NCBI RefSeq assembly: GCF_014651015.1
Contig: NZ_BMWB01000001.1
Location: 408,137 to 472,136 of the forward strand
Source: Streptomyces xantholiticus
Lineage (GTDB): Bacteria > Actinomycetota > Actinomycetes > Streptomycetales > Streptomycetaceae
Direction of reading: 5' to 3'
Length of the DNA stretch: 64,000 nt
Program-made: the position numbers and the translations under genes
The notes under the pieces: generated by a model
What the model was told of the DNA's origin: nothing
What the model saw: the letters and a program-made list of their open reading frames with translations, nothing else
The model's database searches: none
In this document: piece by piece, positions 8,148 through 16,943 of the stretch
How positions within the stretch are numbered: the first letter of the stretch is position 1
How the letters are laid out: every line of letters begins with the position of its first letter

Positions 8148-9323
8148 ATGGCCATGACGGAACGCTTCACCCCCACCCCCGAGGACAGGTTCAGCTTCGG
8201 CCTCTGGACGGTCGGCTGGCGGGGCCGGGACCCGTTCGGGGACGCGACCCGGCCGCCCCTGGACCCCGCGGAGTCGGTCCGGCGGCTCGCCGGGCTCGGC
8301 GCGTACGGTGTGACCTTCCACGACGACGACCTGATCCCCTTCGGTGCGAACGGGAGCGAGCGGGAGTCGCACATCAAGCGCTTCCGGCAGGCCCTGGACG
8401 ACACCGGCCTCGTCGTTCCGATGGCGACGACCAACCTCTTCACCCATCCGGTGTTCAAGGACGGCGGTTTCACCGCCAACGACCGTGACGTGCGCCGGTA
8501 CGCCCTCCGCAAGACCGTCCGCAACATCGACCTGGCTGCCGAACTCGGCGCGCGGACCTACGTCGCCTGGGGCGGCCGCGAGGGCGCCGAGTCAGGTGCG
8601 GCCAAGGACGTGCGCGTCGCGCTGGACCGGATGAAGGAAGCCTTCGACCTGCTCGGCGAGTACGTCACCGAGCAGGGCTACGACCTGCGCTTCGCCATCG
8701 AGCCGAAGCCCAACGAGCCGCGCGGCGACATCCTGCTCCCGACCGTCGGCCACGCGCTGGCGTTCATCGAGCGGCTGGAGCGGCCAGAGCTGTACGGAGT
8801 CAACCCCGAGGTCGGCCACGAGCAGATGGCCGGACTCAACTTCCCCCACTCCATCGCGCAGGCACTGTGGGCGGGCAAGCTCTTCCACATCGACCTGAAC
8901 GGCCAGACCGGCATCAAGTACGACCAGGACCTGCGTTTCGGCGCCGGTGATCTGCGCTCCGCGTTCTGGCTGGTCGACCTGCTGGAGACGGCCGGGTACG
9001 CGGGCCCGCGGCACTTCGACTTCAAGCCGCCGCGGACCGAGGACCTCGACGGCGTGTGGGAGTCGGCGGCGGGCTGCATGCGCAACTACCTGATCCTCAA
9101 GGAGCGCGCCGCGGCGTTCCGGGCCGACCCCGAGGTACGGGAGGCGCTGCTGGCCTCGCGCCTGGACGAGCTGGCGCTCCCGACGGCCGAGGACGGGCTG
9201 GCGGCGCTGCTCGCGGACCGCTCCGTGTTCGAGGAGTTCGACGTGGACGCCGCGGCCGAGCGCGGAATGGCGTTCGAGCGCCTGGACCAGTTGGCGATGG
9301 ACCACCTGCTCGGCGTGCGCTGA
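8148..9323 (+). CDS. xylA: Xylose isomerase
   Basis: This 391-aa actinobacterial-type xylose isomerase contains [15 protein letters not shown] near the N terminus, the catalytic histidine in [12 protein letters not shown], and the metal ligands in [10 protein letters not shown] and [11 protein letters not shown]. It interconverts D-xylose and D-xylulose (also glucose and fructose) using two divalent metals. An AAGGCGG ribosome binding site lies four bases before ATG 8148 and ten before ATG 8154, so either start is possible. It is divergent from xylB. Length and motifs match the well-known Streptomyces enzymes closely. Confidence 0.96.
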   Translation: MAMTERFTPTPEDRFSFGLWTVGWRGRDPFGDATRPPLDPAESVRRLAGLGAYGVTFHDDDLIPFGANGSERESHIKRFRQALDDTGLVVPMATTNLFTHPVFKDGGFTANDRDVRRYALRKTVRNIDLAAELGARTYVAWGGREGAESGAAKDVRVALDRMKEAFDLLGEYVTEQGYDLRFAIEPKPNEPRGDILLPTVGHALAFIERLERPELYGVNPEVGHEQMAGLNFPHSIAQALWAGKLFHIDLNGQTGIKYDQDLRFGAGDLRSAFWLVDLLETAGYAGPRHFDFKPPRTEDLDGVWESAAGCMRNYLILKERAAAFRADPEVREALLASRLDELALPTAEDGLAALLADRSVFEEFDVDAAAERGMAFERLDQLAMDHLLGVR

Positions 9324-9340
9324 GCCGGGCCTTTCGCCGG

Positions 9341-9371
9341 TGGGCCGCTCCGACCGGGTCGGGGCGGCCCA
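9341..9371. terminator. Bidirectional hairpin after xylA
   Basis: A 13-bp stem (9341-9353 with 9359-9371, one G-U pair) and a 5-base loop separate xylA from the convergent ATPase gene. Confidence 0.7.
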
Positions 9372-9411
9372 GGGCCAAGTCCGGCCTCCGCGGCGGACAT
9401 GGCCTGCTGTC

Positions 9412-9918
9412 TCACCGATGGTGCGGTTCGAACGCTTCGGCGGCGGCCCGTACGTCCGGCGCTTCCCCGTGGAGCGCGATCTCCGCCAGCACGACGCTGC
9501 CCTTCTCCATCCGCTGCGTCACGATCCGTGTCGCGTAGTGGTCGACCAGGCGCAGCCCCCGCCCGCACCGCACGTTCGCGTCGAGCGGTTCCTTCCGGCG
9601 GGTCACCCGGTGCTTCCAGCAGCCGCCGTCCATGACCTCGACCGTCAACGCGTTCCCCCGGACGCTGATCACCGTGGACACCCACGGGCTGCCGCTGTGC
9701 AGCACCACGTTGGTGACCAGTTCGGTGACGATGACGGACAACGCCTCGTCGCAGTGGTCGGCCAGTCGCCACCGGCGGGCGACTGCCCGGGCGAAGTGCC
9801 GTAGTGCCCCCGCGGCCTGCGGCGAAGCAGGCATGGCACAGTGCGCCAGGCTTCGTAGCGCGGAGGTGGGACGGGCCCGCTCGGAGGCACGGTTCACGGC
9901 ACGTTTTATGGCAATCAC
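9412..9918 (-). CDS. Anti-sigma-type (RsbW-like) ATP-binding protein
   Basis: This 168-aa histidine-kinase-like ATPase of the RsbW/SpoIIAB class has the N box ELVTNVVLH, the G1-like VEVMDGG and the G2-like GRGLRLVDHYA. It lacks a histidine phosphotransfer domain. Such proteins bind sigma factors or anti-anti-sigma factors and may phosphorylate the latter. Streptomycetes encode dozens, so the partner cannot be named; no sigma or STAS gene is adjacent. It is divergent from the large LuxR regulator, with about 200 bases between the starts. Confidence 0.85.
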   Translation of the reverse strand: MIAIKRAVNRASERARPTSALRSLAHCAMPASPQAAGALRHFARAVARRWRLADHCDEALSVIVTELVTNVVLHSGSPWVSTVISVRGNALTVEVMDGGCWKHRVTRRKEPLDANVRCGRGLRLVDHYATRIVTQRMEKGSVVLAEIALHGEAPDVRAAAEAFEPHHR

Positions 9919-10073
9919 TTGGGCTCCTGTTCGGCCGGGCGGCGTCGCCCTGACTCAGGTCCAGCGGTCCGGGAGCCTTGGTCACCGGGCCGTCGAAAGC
10001 CATGCAGATCTTCTGCGGCACCTCAACACTCATATCCGGACACCTCGGGTGCAATCAGGGACACTGAAACCCG

Positions 10074-10088
10074 TATACGTAAAGAATC
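10074..10088 (+). repeat. Upstream copy of 15-bp repeat flanking the LuxR gene
   Basis: TATACGTAAAGAATC ends 34 bases before the GTG start of the LuxR-type gene. A 14/15 match in inverted orientation lies 41 bases beyond its stop. It is a candidate autoregulatory operator or promoter element. Confidence 0.5.
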
Positions 10089-10122
10089 GAAATGCCTTGG
10101 AAACACCGAGGAGAGTGGTTCG

Positions 10123-12939
10123 GTGGATACGCGGAGTGACGAGGCGGCGGACCGGTGGCTGGAGCGGGCTCTGTCCGACCCGCCCGCCGGAGGGCACGGC
10201 ACGGGCGGCCCTGCGCTGCTGCTGGTGGAAGGGTTGGCCGGGACCGGCAAGACCCGGCTAGCGACCCGCCTCGTCGAGCGCGCAGAGGGGCGGCCTGTAC
10301 GCAGCGTGACCGTCTCGTTCTCATCGTACGGCGTCGCGGTCGGTGTTCCGCGGCCCGCCGGTGCCAAGGCCCCGGGCGACGTACGGACACCGCGAACGCC
10401 GACGGCGCCCCCCTCCACCGCCGCCGATCCGCCGGCCGCTGACCTGCCCTCCGCCGTGGACGCGTTGCTCGAGCAGGACGACCGGTTCCTGCTCGTCGCG
10501 GAGGACGTCCATCGCGCCGACCGCGCGTCGCTCGATCTGTTGCGCGCACTCGTGGACCGGCCGCCGGACGGTCTGACCGCCGTGGTGACATACCGCCCCG
10601 AGGAGTTGCGGGAGCCGGGCCTCGCACTCGGCAAGGGCGCCCACTTCCCCGCGGCTCTCGCCGTGCTGCGGCTGCGGCTCGGCCCCCTCGACACCGGGCA
10701 GGTCCGCGCCCTGGTGGCGGAGGCGCTGGGCGAGAGCCGCTGCCCGTCCGACCTGATCATGCGGCTCTTCGAGTGTTCCGGCGGTGTGCCCCAGGTCGTC
10801 GCCGACCTTGTGGGGCTGCTGCGCGAGTCGGGCGACGGACGGGAACGCTTCTCGGTCAGGGACCTGGAGGCGGTGGGCGTGCCGCCCCGTCTCGCCGACC
10901 TGGCCCTCGGCCGTACCGCGGCCTTGGGGGAGCGAATACGGCCCGTCGCCTGGGCGGCTGCCGTGCTGGACGAGCCGGTGGAGGCCGAGGAGCTGTCGGC
11001 GGTGGCCGCTCTGAGGGGCGAAGAGGGCACCGACGCGCTGGTCGAGGCGCTGCGCGCGGGGGTGCTGCGCGAGGACGGCGAGGGCCGGTACGGGTTCTTC
11101 GTCCCGATGGCGGCGGCGGCCGTGTACGGGCAGGTGCCCGGCCCGGTGCGCCGGGAGATGCACCGCAGGGCGGCCACGGCACTCGGCCGCCGGAGTCCGG
11201 TGCCGTGGGTGCCGCTGGCCCGGCACCGCCGTCACGGCGGCCAGGTGAAGGCGTGGCTGCGGGCCGTGGAGCACGCGGCGCTGCAGTGCGCGGCGGACGG
11301 CGACCACCAGGCCGCGATCGACCTTCTGGAGCGGACCCTGTCCCGTCCGACGGTGCCGCTCTCCGCGCGGGCCCGGCTGGCGCCGCTGCTGGCGCACAGC
11401 GCGGTGCTGGGACTGCGCAGCGACCAGACGGTGACGGTGCTGCGGCAGATACTCGACGAGCAGTCCCTGCCGGCCGCCGTGCGCGGCCAGATCCGGCTCG
11501 ACCTGGGGCTGCTGCTGTGCAACCAGGCGGTCGCCGGTATGCAGGGCTGGCTGGAGCTCCAGCAGGCGGTCGAGGAGCTCGAGGAGCGGCCGCTGATGGC
11601 GGCCAGGGCGATGGCGGCGCTGGCCATGCCGCTGCTGTCGACGGTCCCGCTGGAGCGGAACCTGTACTGGCTGGAGCGCGCGGAGAAGGCCGGCGCGGAC
11701 AGCGGCGACGAGGAGGCCGCCACGGCGGTGGCCGCCAACCGGGCCGGCACGCTGATGTACATCGGGGACCCGTCGGCCTGGCAGGTGCTGGAGCAGTTGC
11801 CGAGGGAGACCGACGACCCCGCCTGCCGCCAGCACGTCGCCCGGGGCCTGTGCAACGCGGCGGACGGCGCGCTCTGGCTCGGTCAGCTCGGTCCTGCGCG
11901 CGGGCTGCTCGCCGAGGGGGTGGAGCTGGCGACCCGCAGCGGGGCCTCGTACGTCGAGCAGGGCGCCCGTGGGACCTTGCTGCTGCTCGACTGGGCCGAG
12001 GGCAACTGGGCGGAACTGGCGACGCGGGCGAGGGCGTTCGTGGCGGAGGCCGACACCATGCCGGGCCAGGGCGTCGACGGCCGTACGGTGCTCGGGCTGA
12101 TGGCGCTGTCCAGGGGCGAGTGGCAGCAGGCGACCGCCTGGCTGGCCGGTGAGGGCTCGCGAGAGACGAACGGTTCCGCCGTACCGCACGTGGCGACGGC
12201 CTCCGGGGCGCTGATCCGCATGGCCCTGGTCCGCGACGACGTCGAGTCTGCCGTGGCGGAGGCGTCGATGGCCTGGGACCGGATCAGGGACAAGGGCGTC
12301 TGGGTGTGGGCGGCCGAACTGGCGCCGTGGGCCGTCGACGCGACGCTGCGCGCGGGGCGTCGCGACACGGCACGGGGCATGGTCCTCGAGTACGAGGTCG
12401 GTCTCGAAGGGCGCCAGGCGCCGGCGTCGGCGGCGGCCCTGAACTGGTGCCGCGCGCTGCTCGCGGAGGCGGAAGGCGAACAGCGGGAGGCCGCCGAGCT
12501 CTACCGGCGGGCGGCCATCCTGTATGCGGGCCTGCCTCGCCCGTACGCGACCGTCCTGGCCACCGAGGGGGCGGCGCGCTGCCAGTTGGCCTCCGGGGCC
12601 GACGCCGCAGCCGCGGTCGGCGAACTGACGTCCTGCGTAGAGCAGTTGACCGAACTGGGCGCAGTGTGGGACGCCGCCCGCATCCGTGCGGAGCTGCGGG
12701 CCCACCAGGGTGCGGACGAGCAGCGGCCGCGCGGCCGTCCCAGCTACGGCGATCAGCTGTCACCGCGCGAGCAGGAGGTCGCGGATCTGGCGGCGACCGG
12801 ACTCACAAACCGGGAGATCGCGGCGACGCTGCATCTGTCGCCGCGCACGGTGGAGCAGCATGTGGCCAGGGCCCGTCGGAAGCTGGAGTCGCAGTCCCGG
12901 CAGACTCTGTCACGGACGCGCTCCCAGCGCCCGGACTGA
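10123..12939 (+). CDS. Large ATP-binding LuxR-family (LAL/STAND) regulator
   Basis: This 938-aa protein has an N-terminal P-loop NTPase (Walker A GLAGTGKT at about residues 37-44), a long helical TPR-like middle, and a C-terminal LuxR helix-turn-helix (LSPREQEVADLAATGLTNRE). This LAL/MalT-like architecture is typical of ATP-dependent activators, often of specialised metabolism. GTG 10123 is chosen because GAGGAG lies about eight bases upstream; a longer in-frame reading back to 9919 would run through the promoter region. The gene is flanked by an inverted 15-bp repeat, suggesting autoregulation or control of neighbours. The target is unknown. Confidence 0.88.
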   Translation: MDTRSDEAADRWLERALSDPPAGGHGTGGPALLLVEGLAGTGKTRLATRLVERAEGRPVRSVTVSFSSYGVAVGVPRPAGAKAPGDVRTPRTPTAPPSTAADPPAADLPSAVDALLEQDDRFLLVAEDVHRADRASLDLLRALVDRPPDGLTAVVTYRPEELREPGLALGKGAHFPAALAVLRLRLGPLDTGQVRALVAEALGESRCPSDLIMRLFECSGGVPQVVADLVGLLRESGDGRERFSVRDLEAVGVPPRLADLALGRTAALGERIRPVAWAAAVLDEPVEAEELSAVAALRGEEGTDALVEALRAGVLREDGEGRYGFFVPMAAAAVYGQVPGPVRREMHRRAATALGRRSPVPWVPLARHRRHGGQVKAWLRAVEHAALQCAADGDHQAAIDLLERTLSRPTVPLSARARLAPLLAHSAVLGLRSDQTVTVLRQILDEQSLPAAVRGQIRLDLGLLLCNQAVAGMQGWLELQQAVEELEERPLMAARAMAALAMPLLSTVPLERNLYWLERAEKAGADSGDEEAATAVAANRAGTLMYIGDPSAWQVLEQLPRETDDPACRQHVARGLCNAADGALWLGQLGPARGLLAEGVELATRSGASYVEQGARGTLLLLDWAEGNWAELATRARAFVAEADTMPGQGVDGRTVLGLMALSRGEWQQATAWLAGEGSRETNGSAVPHVATASGALIRMALVRDDVESAVAEASMAWDRIRDKGVWVWAAELAPWAVDATLRAGRRDTARGMVLEYEVGLEGRQAPASAAALNWCRALLAEAEGEQREAAELYRRAAILYAGLPRPYATVLATEGAARCQLASGADAAAAVGELTSCVEQLTELGAVWDAARIRAELRAHQGADEQRPRGRPSYGDQLSPREQEVADLAATGLTNREIAATLHLSPRTVEQHVARARRKLESQSRQTLSRTRSQRPD

Positions 12940-12980
12940 CGCCTGCGGACGCGGGCGGGACGGCGGCCCGATGCCTGGCT

Positions 12981-12995
12981 GATTCTTTGCGTATA
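12981..12995 (-). repeat. Downstream inverted copy of the 15-bp repeat
   Basis: The minus strand reads TATACGCAAAGAATC, differing from the upstream copy at one base. It lies between the LuxR stop and the convergent exporter gene. Confidence 0.5.
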
Positions 12996-13052
12996 GGTAA
13001 ATCACCGGTTCCCTATTGGCGGCGCCGGTCCCGCGGCCCTAGCTTCCCTGTC

Positions 13053-13143
13053 GTGCCCGGGACAGCCGGGATGCCGACCGACCACGGCTCAACCCCACAT
13101 ACGGCCGTGATCGTGAAGCCATGGGAATCCCGGTCCCGGGCAC
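13053..13143. terminator. Large stem-loop between LuxR and exporter genes
   Basis: GTGCCCGGGAC (13053-13063) pairs with GTCCCGGGCAC at 13133-13143, extended by GGGAT/ATCCC after a 3-base bulge, around a loop of about 60 bases. Possible termination structure for the convergent genes. Confidence 0.4.
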
Positions 13144-13164
13144 CGCAGCAGCAGGGCCCGATCA

Positions 13165-14214
13165 TCACGCCACCAGCAGCACCCCGGCGTACGAGACGCC
13201 CGCCACGACCAGCCACGCGGACAGGCCGAGGGCCGCCACACGGCCGCCGGTGCGGGTGAGCGAAGGCAGGTCGACGGCGCTGCCGAGCCCGAACAGGGCG
13301 GCGGCCAGCAGCAGTTCCTGACCGGTGTGCGCCACCTCCAGCGCTTCGACCGGAAGCAGCCCGGTGCTGCGCACGGCCACCGCGGCGAGGAAGCCGACGA
13401 CGAACAGTGGCACCAGCGGCACCCGCCTGCGGCCGGCGCCGCGGGATCCGGCCTCAGCCTTCCTCCTGCGCCGCACGGACAGCGCCACGACGGCGACCAG
13501 CGGGGCGAGCAGCGCCACCCGCATCAGCTTCACCAGCACGGCCTCGCCGAGCGCGGGCCCGCCGGCGGTCTGCGCGGTGGCGACGACCTGGCCGACGTCG
13601 TGCACGCTCGCCCCGACCCAGCGGCCGAACTCCTCGTCTCCGAGCCCCAACGGGCCTTGGAGCAGCGGAAGTACGACGATGGCGAGGGTCCCGCAGAGCG
13701 TCACGAGCGTCACGGCCGTGGCCGCGTCCCTCTCGTCGCTCTCCGTCGCCTCGCTCACGGCGCCGATCGCCGAGGCCCCGCAGACGGCGTATCCGGTGGC
13801 GACGAGCAGCGGCTGGTCGCCGGGCAGTCCCAGACGCCGGCCGAGCCACCAGGTGCCGAGCATCGTGGCCACCACGACGACCAGCACCATGGCGACGGTC
13901 GCCCAGCCCAGGCGGCGTACGTCGTCGAGGCCGAGTTGCAGCCCGAGGAGCACGATGCCGGCGCGCATCAGCCGCTTCCCCGCGTACGACAGGCCAGGTC
14001 GGGCGGCTCCTCGTACGGCCGCCCTGAGCAGTGGCAGATGTGCGGCCAGGACGCCGAGTACGACGGCGGCGGTGAGCATGGGCACAACGGGCAGCAGCCG
14101 GTGCACGCACCAGGCGAGGGCGACGCCGAGCACGGCGAGCGTGAGCCCGTGGCGCCGTCCTGCCGCCGGGGCGCTGCGCGACGGGGCGGCGGGCCGCTCC
14201 CGCAGGAGGGCCAT
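13165..14214 (-). CDS. YeiH-family (UPF0324) putative sulfate/sulfite exporter
   Basis: This 349-aa integral membrane protein has about nine hydrophobic segments. Family-typical stretches include AGIVLLGLQLGL, GYAVCGASAIGA and WVGASVHDVGQVVA. The family is usually annotated as a putative sulfate exporter, and the substrate is not firmly established. Its ATG overlaps the stop of the upstream cysteine dioxygenase gene (TGATG), so the two are translationally coupled. The context suggests removal of sulfite or sulfate made during cysteine breakdown (inference). A much longer in-frame extension to 15375 runs antisense to other genes and is rejected. Confidence 0.85.
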   Translation of the reverse strand: MALLRERPAAPSRSAPAAGRRHGLTLAVLGVALAWCVHRLLPVVPMLTAAVVLGVLAAHLPLLRAAVRGAARPGLSYAGKRLMRAGIVLLGLQLGLDDVRRLGWATVAMVLVVVVATMLGTWWLGRRLGLPGDQPLLVATGYAVCGASAIGAVSEATESDERDAATAVTLVTLCGTLAIVVLPLLQGPLGLGDEEFGRWVGASVHDVGQVVATAQTAGGPALGEAVLVKLMRVALLAPLVAVVALSVRRRRKAEAGSRGAGRRRVPLVPLFVVGFLAAVAVRSTGLLPVEALEVAHTGQELLLAAALFGLGSAVDLPSLTRTGGRVAALGLSAWLVVAGVSYAGVLLVA

Positions 14215-14795
14215 CAGCGGTCGGCCGGCAGGTCGTAGACGCGCCGGACGCTGGTGCGGAGGCGGGATATGTCGGCGCCGTAGACGTGCAGGGACACGGC
14301 GGCCCGGGGGCCGGCGTTCCACACGCGGTGGATGTCCCCCGGTGGTGCGAAGCCGCAGAACTCGCCCTGTGCGTTGACCACGTCGGCCGTGGCGACGAGC
14401 CGCGCCGTGTCGCCCGCGCCGGTGGCGGGGACGAGCCGGTAGCGCCGCTCGCGCTCCTGTCCCTCGTGCACCCCGGTGGTGCACCAGGAGACGTGGTCGT
14501 GCACGGACGTCCCCTGCCCGGGCAGCCAGACGAGCGCGACGACGGAGAAGCTGCCGTCGTGTTCGGCGTGCAGGAGGTGCTGGCGGTAGCGGGTCGGATC
14601 GCTCTCGCGCTGCTCGGCGGTGAGCAGGTCCGGGGCGCCCAGATACGGCGCGAGGCGTTCGCCGACCAGGTAGGCGGTCGGGTCGGGCGGCAGTCCGCGC
14701 CCGACGGCCTCGCGCACGTCGGCGATCAGGGCGTCGAGGCGTTCGGTGGTGCGGGCGGCGGTGAAGGCGCCCGGGGCGGTGGAGGCCGATGTCAT
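14214..14795 (-). CDS. Cysteine dioxygenase
   Basis: This 193-aa cupin of the cysteine dioxygenase type I family has the three-histidine iron site: VHDHVSW gives two ligands and DIHRVWN the third. It oxidises cysteine to cysteine sulfinate. ATG 14795 is preferred, with GGACG about eight bases upstream; a TTG at 14819 would add eight residues. The stop overlaps the exporter start. A LysR gene on the same strand lies 96 bases upstream and is a plausible regulator. Other thiol dioxygenases (3-mercaptopropionate) share the fold, so the substrate is inferred. Confidence 0.88.
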   Translation of the reverse strand: MTSASTAPGAFTAARTTERLDALIADVREAVGRGLPPDPTAYLVGERLAPYLGAPDLLTAEQRESDPTRYRQHLLHAEHDGSFSVVALVWLPGQGTSVHDHVSWCTTGVHEGQERERRYRLVPATGAGDTARLVATADVVNAQGEFCGFAPPGDIHRVWNAGPRAAVSLHVYGADISRLRTSVRRVYDLPADR

Positions 14796-14891
14796 ACGGG
14801 CAGCGTCCAGCCGGTACAACCATTACGTCCAACGACGTTTTCTTCGCACTTCCCAAGCAGTGCTTATGGATGCGGGCGGGTACGTGGCAGG

Positions 14892-15797
14892 TCAGCAACC
14901 GGTCTTGTTCGCGGCGACCGTCCTCAGTTCGTCGAGCACGAGCGCCGTCGCGGGGACGCGCAGATGCTCCTTGAGCACGTACGCGGAGATCTTGCGCCTG
15001 GAGGCGGGCTGGAGCGGGCGTCCGGCCACCTTCGCGTGGCGCATGAAGTTCAGGACGAGCGCCGGGATCATGGCGACTCCCAGCCCTTCCGCGACCAGAC
15101 TCTGCACGGCGAGGTTGTCGTCGGTCATGAAGGCGATGTCGGGTACGAAGCCCGCCTCGGCGCATTCGTGGAGGAGGTTGGCCCGGCAGCGTGGGCAGCC
15201 TGCTATCCAGCGTTCGCCCTCGAGGTCGGTGAGCCGTACGGCCCCCCGGCGGGCCAGATGGTGCCCGGCCGGCAGCAGTACGGTCAACTGGTCCTCGAGG
15301 AGCGGTATCTCCACCAGTTCGTCCGGCACCTGTTCGTGCAGGCCGGGGTAGGTGAAGGCGAGGGAGATGTCGCACTCGCCCCGTGCCAGACGCCGCAGCG
15401 ACTCGGGCGGTTCGTTCTCCAGCAGGTCGACACGTATGGCCGGGTGGGCGGCCGTGAGCCGGGCCAGCGTCTCGGGTACGAGGGTGGAGTTGGCGCTGGG
15501 GAAGGCGCAGATGCGGACCCGCCCGGCGCGCAGCCGGGTGAGCGCGTTCATCTGCTCCTGGGCGGCCGACATGGAGTCGAGGATGGTCGTCGCGTGCCGG
15601 GCCAGCGCCTCGCCCGCCTCGGTGAGCCGCATCCCGCGGCCCACCCGGACGAACAGGGCGGTGCCGACGTCCCGTTCGAGGGCCTTCATCTGCTGGGTGA
15701 TCGCCGGCTGGGTGTACCCGAGGGCGCGCGCGGCGGCCGAGTAGGAGCCGGTCCTGACCACTTGGTGGAACGTCATGATGTGCCGGGAATCGAACAC
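14892..15797 (-). CDS. LysR-family regulator of the cysteine dioxygenase/exporter pair
   Basis: This LysR protein of about 301 aa has its helix-turn-helix at residues 1-60 (VVRTGSYSAAARALGYTQPA) and an effector-binding domain after residue 85. The latter includes a CPRC pair (GCPRCRANLL) that could be redox-sensitive or bind a thiol (inference). GTG 15797 puts the helix-turn-helix at the normal distance; a longer reading to 15893 adds residues not typical of the family. Same strand and immediately upstream of the sulfur genes, so it probably controls them. Confidence 0.87.
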   Translation of the reverse strand: MFDSRHIMTFHQVVRTGSYSAAARALGYTQPAITQQMKALERDVGTALFVRVGRGMRLTEAGEALARHATTILDSMSAAQEQMNALTRLRAGRVRICAFPSANSTLVPETLARLTAAHPAIRVDLLENEPPESLRRLARGECDISLAFTYPGLHEQVPDELVEIPLLEDQLTVLLPAGHHLARRGAVRLTDLEGERWIAGCPRCRANLLHECAEAGFVPDIAFMTDDNLAVQSLVAEGLGVAMIPALVLNFMRHAKVAGRPLQPASRRKISAYVLKEHLRVPATALVLDELRTVAANKTGC

Positions 15798-15902
15798 CGG
15801 TGCATCATAAGCGGAATTTGGAGGCCGATACCGCCGGACCCGCCCTGCGCTGCTCGCCGGCCCCCTCACCGGGCCCTGCTCGCCCGGCCTCACGGGAAGC
15901 GA

Positions 15903-16715
15903 CTACGGCTTGAGGGCCACCGCGCCGTACAGCGAGATCACGGCGTTCTCGTCGGCGCTCTCGTCCACGCCGAGCTCGGGGTGCCAGTCGGTCAGCGGGA
16001 CGATCCCGGGCTCCACGGGCTCCAGGCCGTCGAAGAACCGAACGATCTCCTCGCGGGTCCGCGGCGCGAGCGTGACGCCCCCGGCCGCGTACATCGCGAC
16101 GCCCTGCTCGACGGCGACGGGGTCGAAGTCGGCGGTGAGCTGGGACAGGACCAGGTAGCTCCCGGAGGGGAGGGCGTCGACGAGCCGGGCCACCAGCTCG
16201 TGGGGCCTGTCTTCGTCACCGAGGAAGTGGGTCAGAGCCACCAGGGAGAGCGCGACCGGACGCGTGAAGTCAAGGCTTCTGCGGGCCTGTTCCAGGATGC
16301 GGTCGGGGTCGCGCACATCCGCCTGGACATAGTCCGTGACGCCCTCGGGGGTGCTGCGCAGCAGCGCCTCCGCATGGGTCAGCACGATCGGGTCGTTGTC
16401 GGCGTAGACGACGCGGGACTCGGGAGCGACGCCCTGGGCCACCTGGTGCAGATTGGGCTCCGTGGGGATGCCGGTGCCAACGTCGAGGTACTGCCGGACC
16501 CCGGCCTCGCGCGCGAGCCAGCGGGTGACGCGCTGCATGAACCAGCGGTTGGTCCTGGCCACATGTTTGGCCGTCCCGTCGAGGCCCATGATGTGCCGGC
16601 CGAGCTCCTCGTCGACCGGGTAGTTGTCCTTGCCGCCGAGGAACCAGTCGTAGACCCGGGCCGGGTGGGGCCTCGTGGTGTCGATCCGTGCGGCGGCCGG
16701 CTCGCTCCCGGTCAT
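15903..16715 (-). CDS. SAM-dependent methyltransferase, DUF574 type
   Basis: This 270-aa protein starts with RVYDWFLGGKDNYPVDEE, diagnostic of the actinobacterial DUF574 (Methyltransf_19) family. It has the SAM motif LDVGTGIPTEPN, then VVYADNDPIV and QADVRDP. The family is very abundant in Streptomyces and its substrates are unknown. The ATG at 16715 (MTGSEP) is chosen over an upstream in-frame start because family members begin a few residues before the RVYDW motif. No operon partner: the LysR gene starts 105 bases downstream and MerR ends 228 bases upstream. Confidence 0.88.
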   Translation of the reverse strand: MTGSEPAAARIDTTRPHPARVYDWFLGGKDNYPVDEELGRHIMGLDGTAKHVARTNRWFMQRVTRWLAREAGVRQYLDVGTGIPTEPNLHQVAQGVAPESRVVYADNDPIVLTHAEALLRSTPEGVTDYVQADVRDPDRILEQARRSLDFTRPVALSLVALTHFLGDEDRPHELVARLVDALPSGSYLVLSQLTADFDPVAVEQGVAMYAAGGVTLAPRTREEIVRFFDGLEPVEPGIVPLTDWHPELGVDESADENAVISLYGAVALKP

Positions 16716-16943
16716 TCGAGGCTCCCTCGTGCTCGACGTCCCGTCCCTTCGGTGTGGACGATCCCATGATCCTCGCAGCAGAGCACCGGATGCCGCAAGC
16801 AACTACCTCACTGCACCGAGCAGTTGGCTCGAGCAGATGGAGCACTCGGGGCCGCCCCCGCAAGCCCTTGCCCGGGGTCCTCGCCCGGGCGATGCGACGC
16901 CGGCCAGGCCCGGCCCCATGGGCGCGGCGCGCGGGTGCGGGGG

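Noticed and set aside
10321..12705. Long minus-strand open frame (about 794 codons) opposite the LuxR gene
   Set aside because: It is the antisense of a gene with clear NTPase and LuxR motifs; the protein is Arg/Gly/Pro-rich and has no family resemblance. Long antisense frames are expected at this GC content.
14215..15375. N-terminal extension of the YeiH-family gene back to 15375
   Set aside because: The extension is Arg/Pro-rich and runs through the cysteine dioxygenase gene in another frame; the ATG at 14214, overlapping that gene's stop, gives the normal family length.
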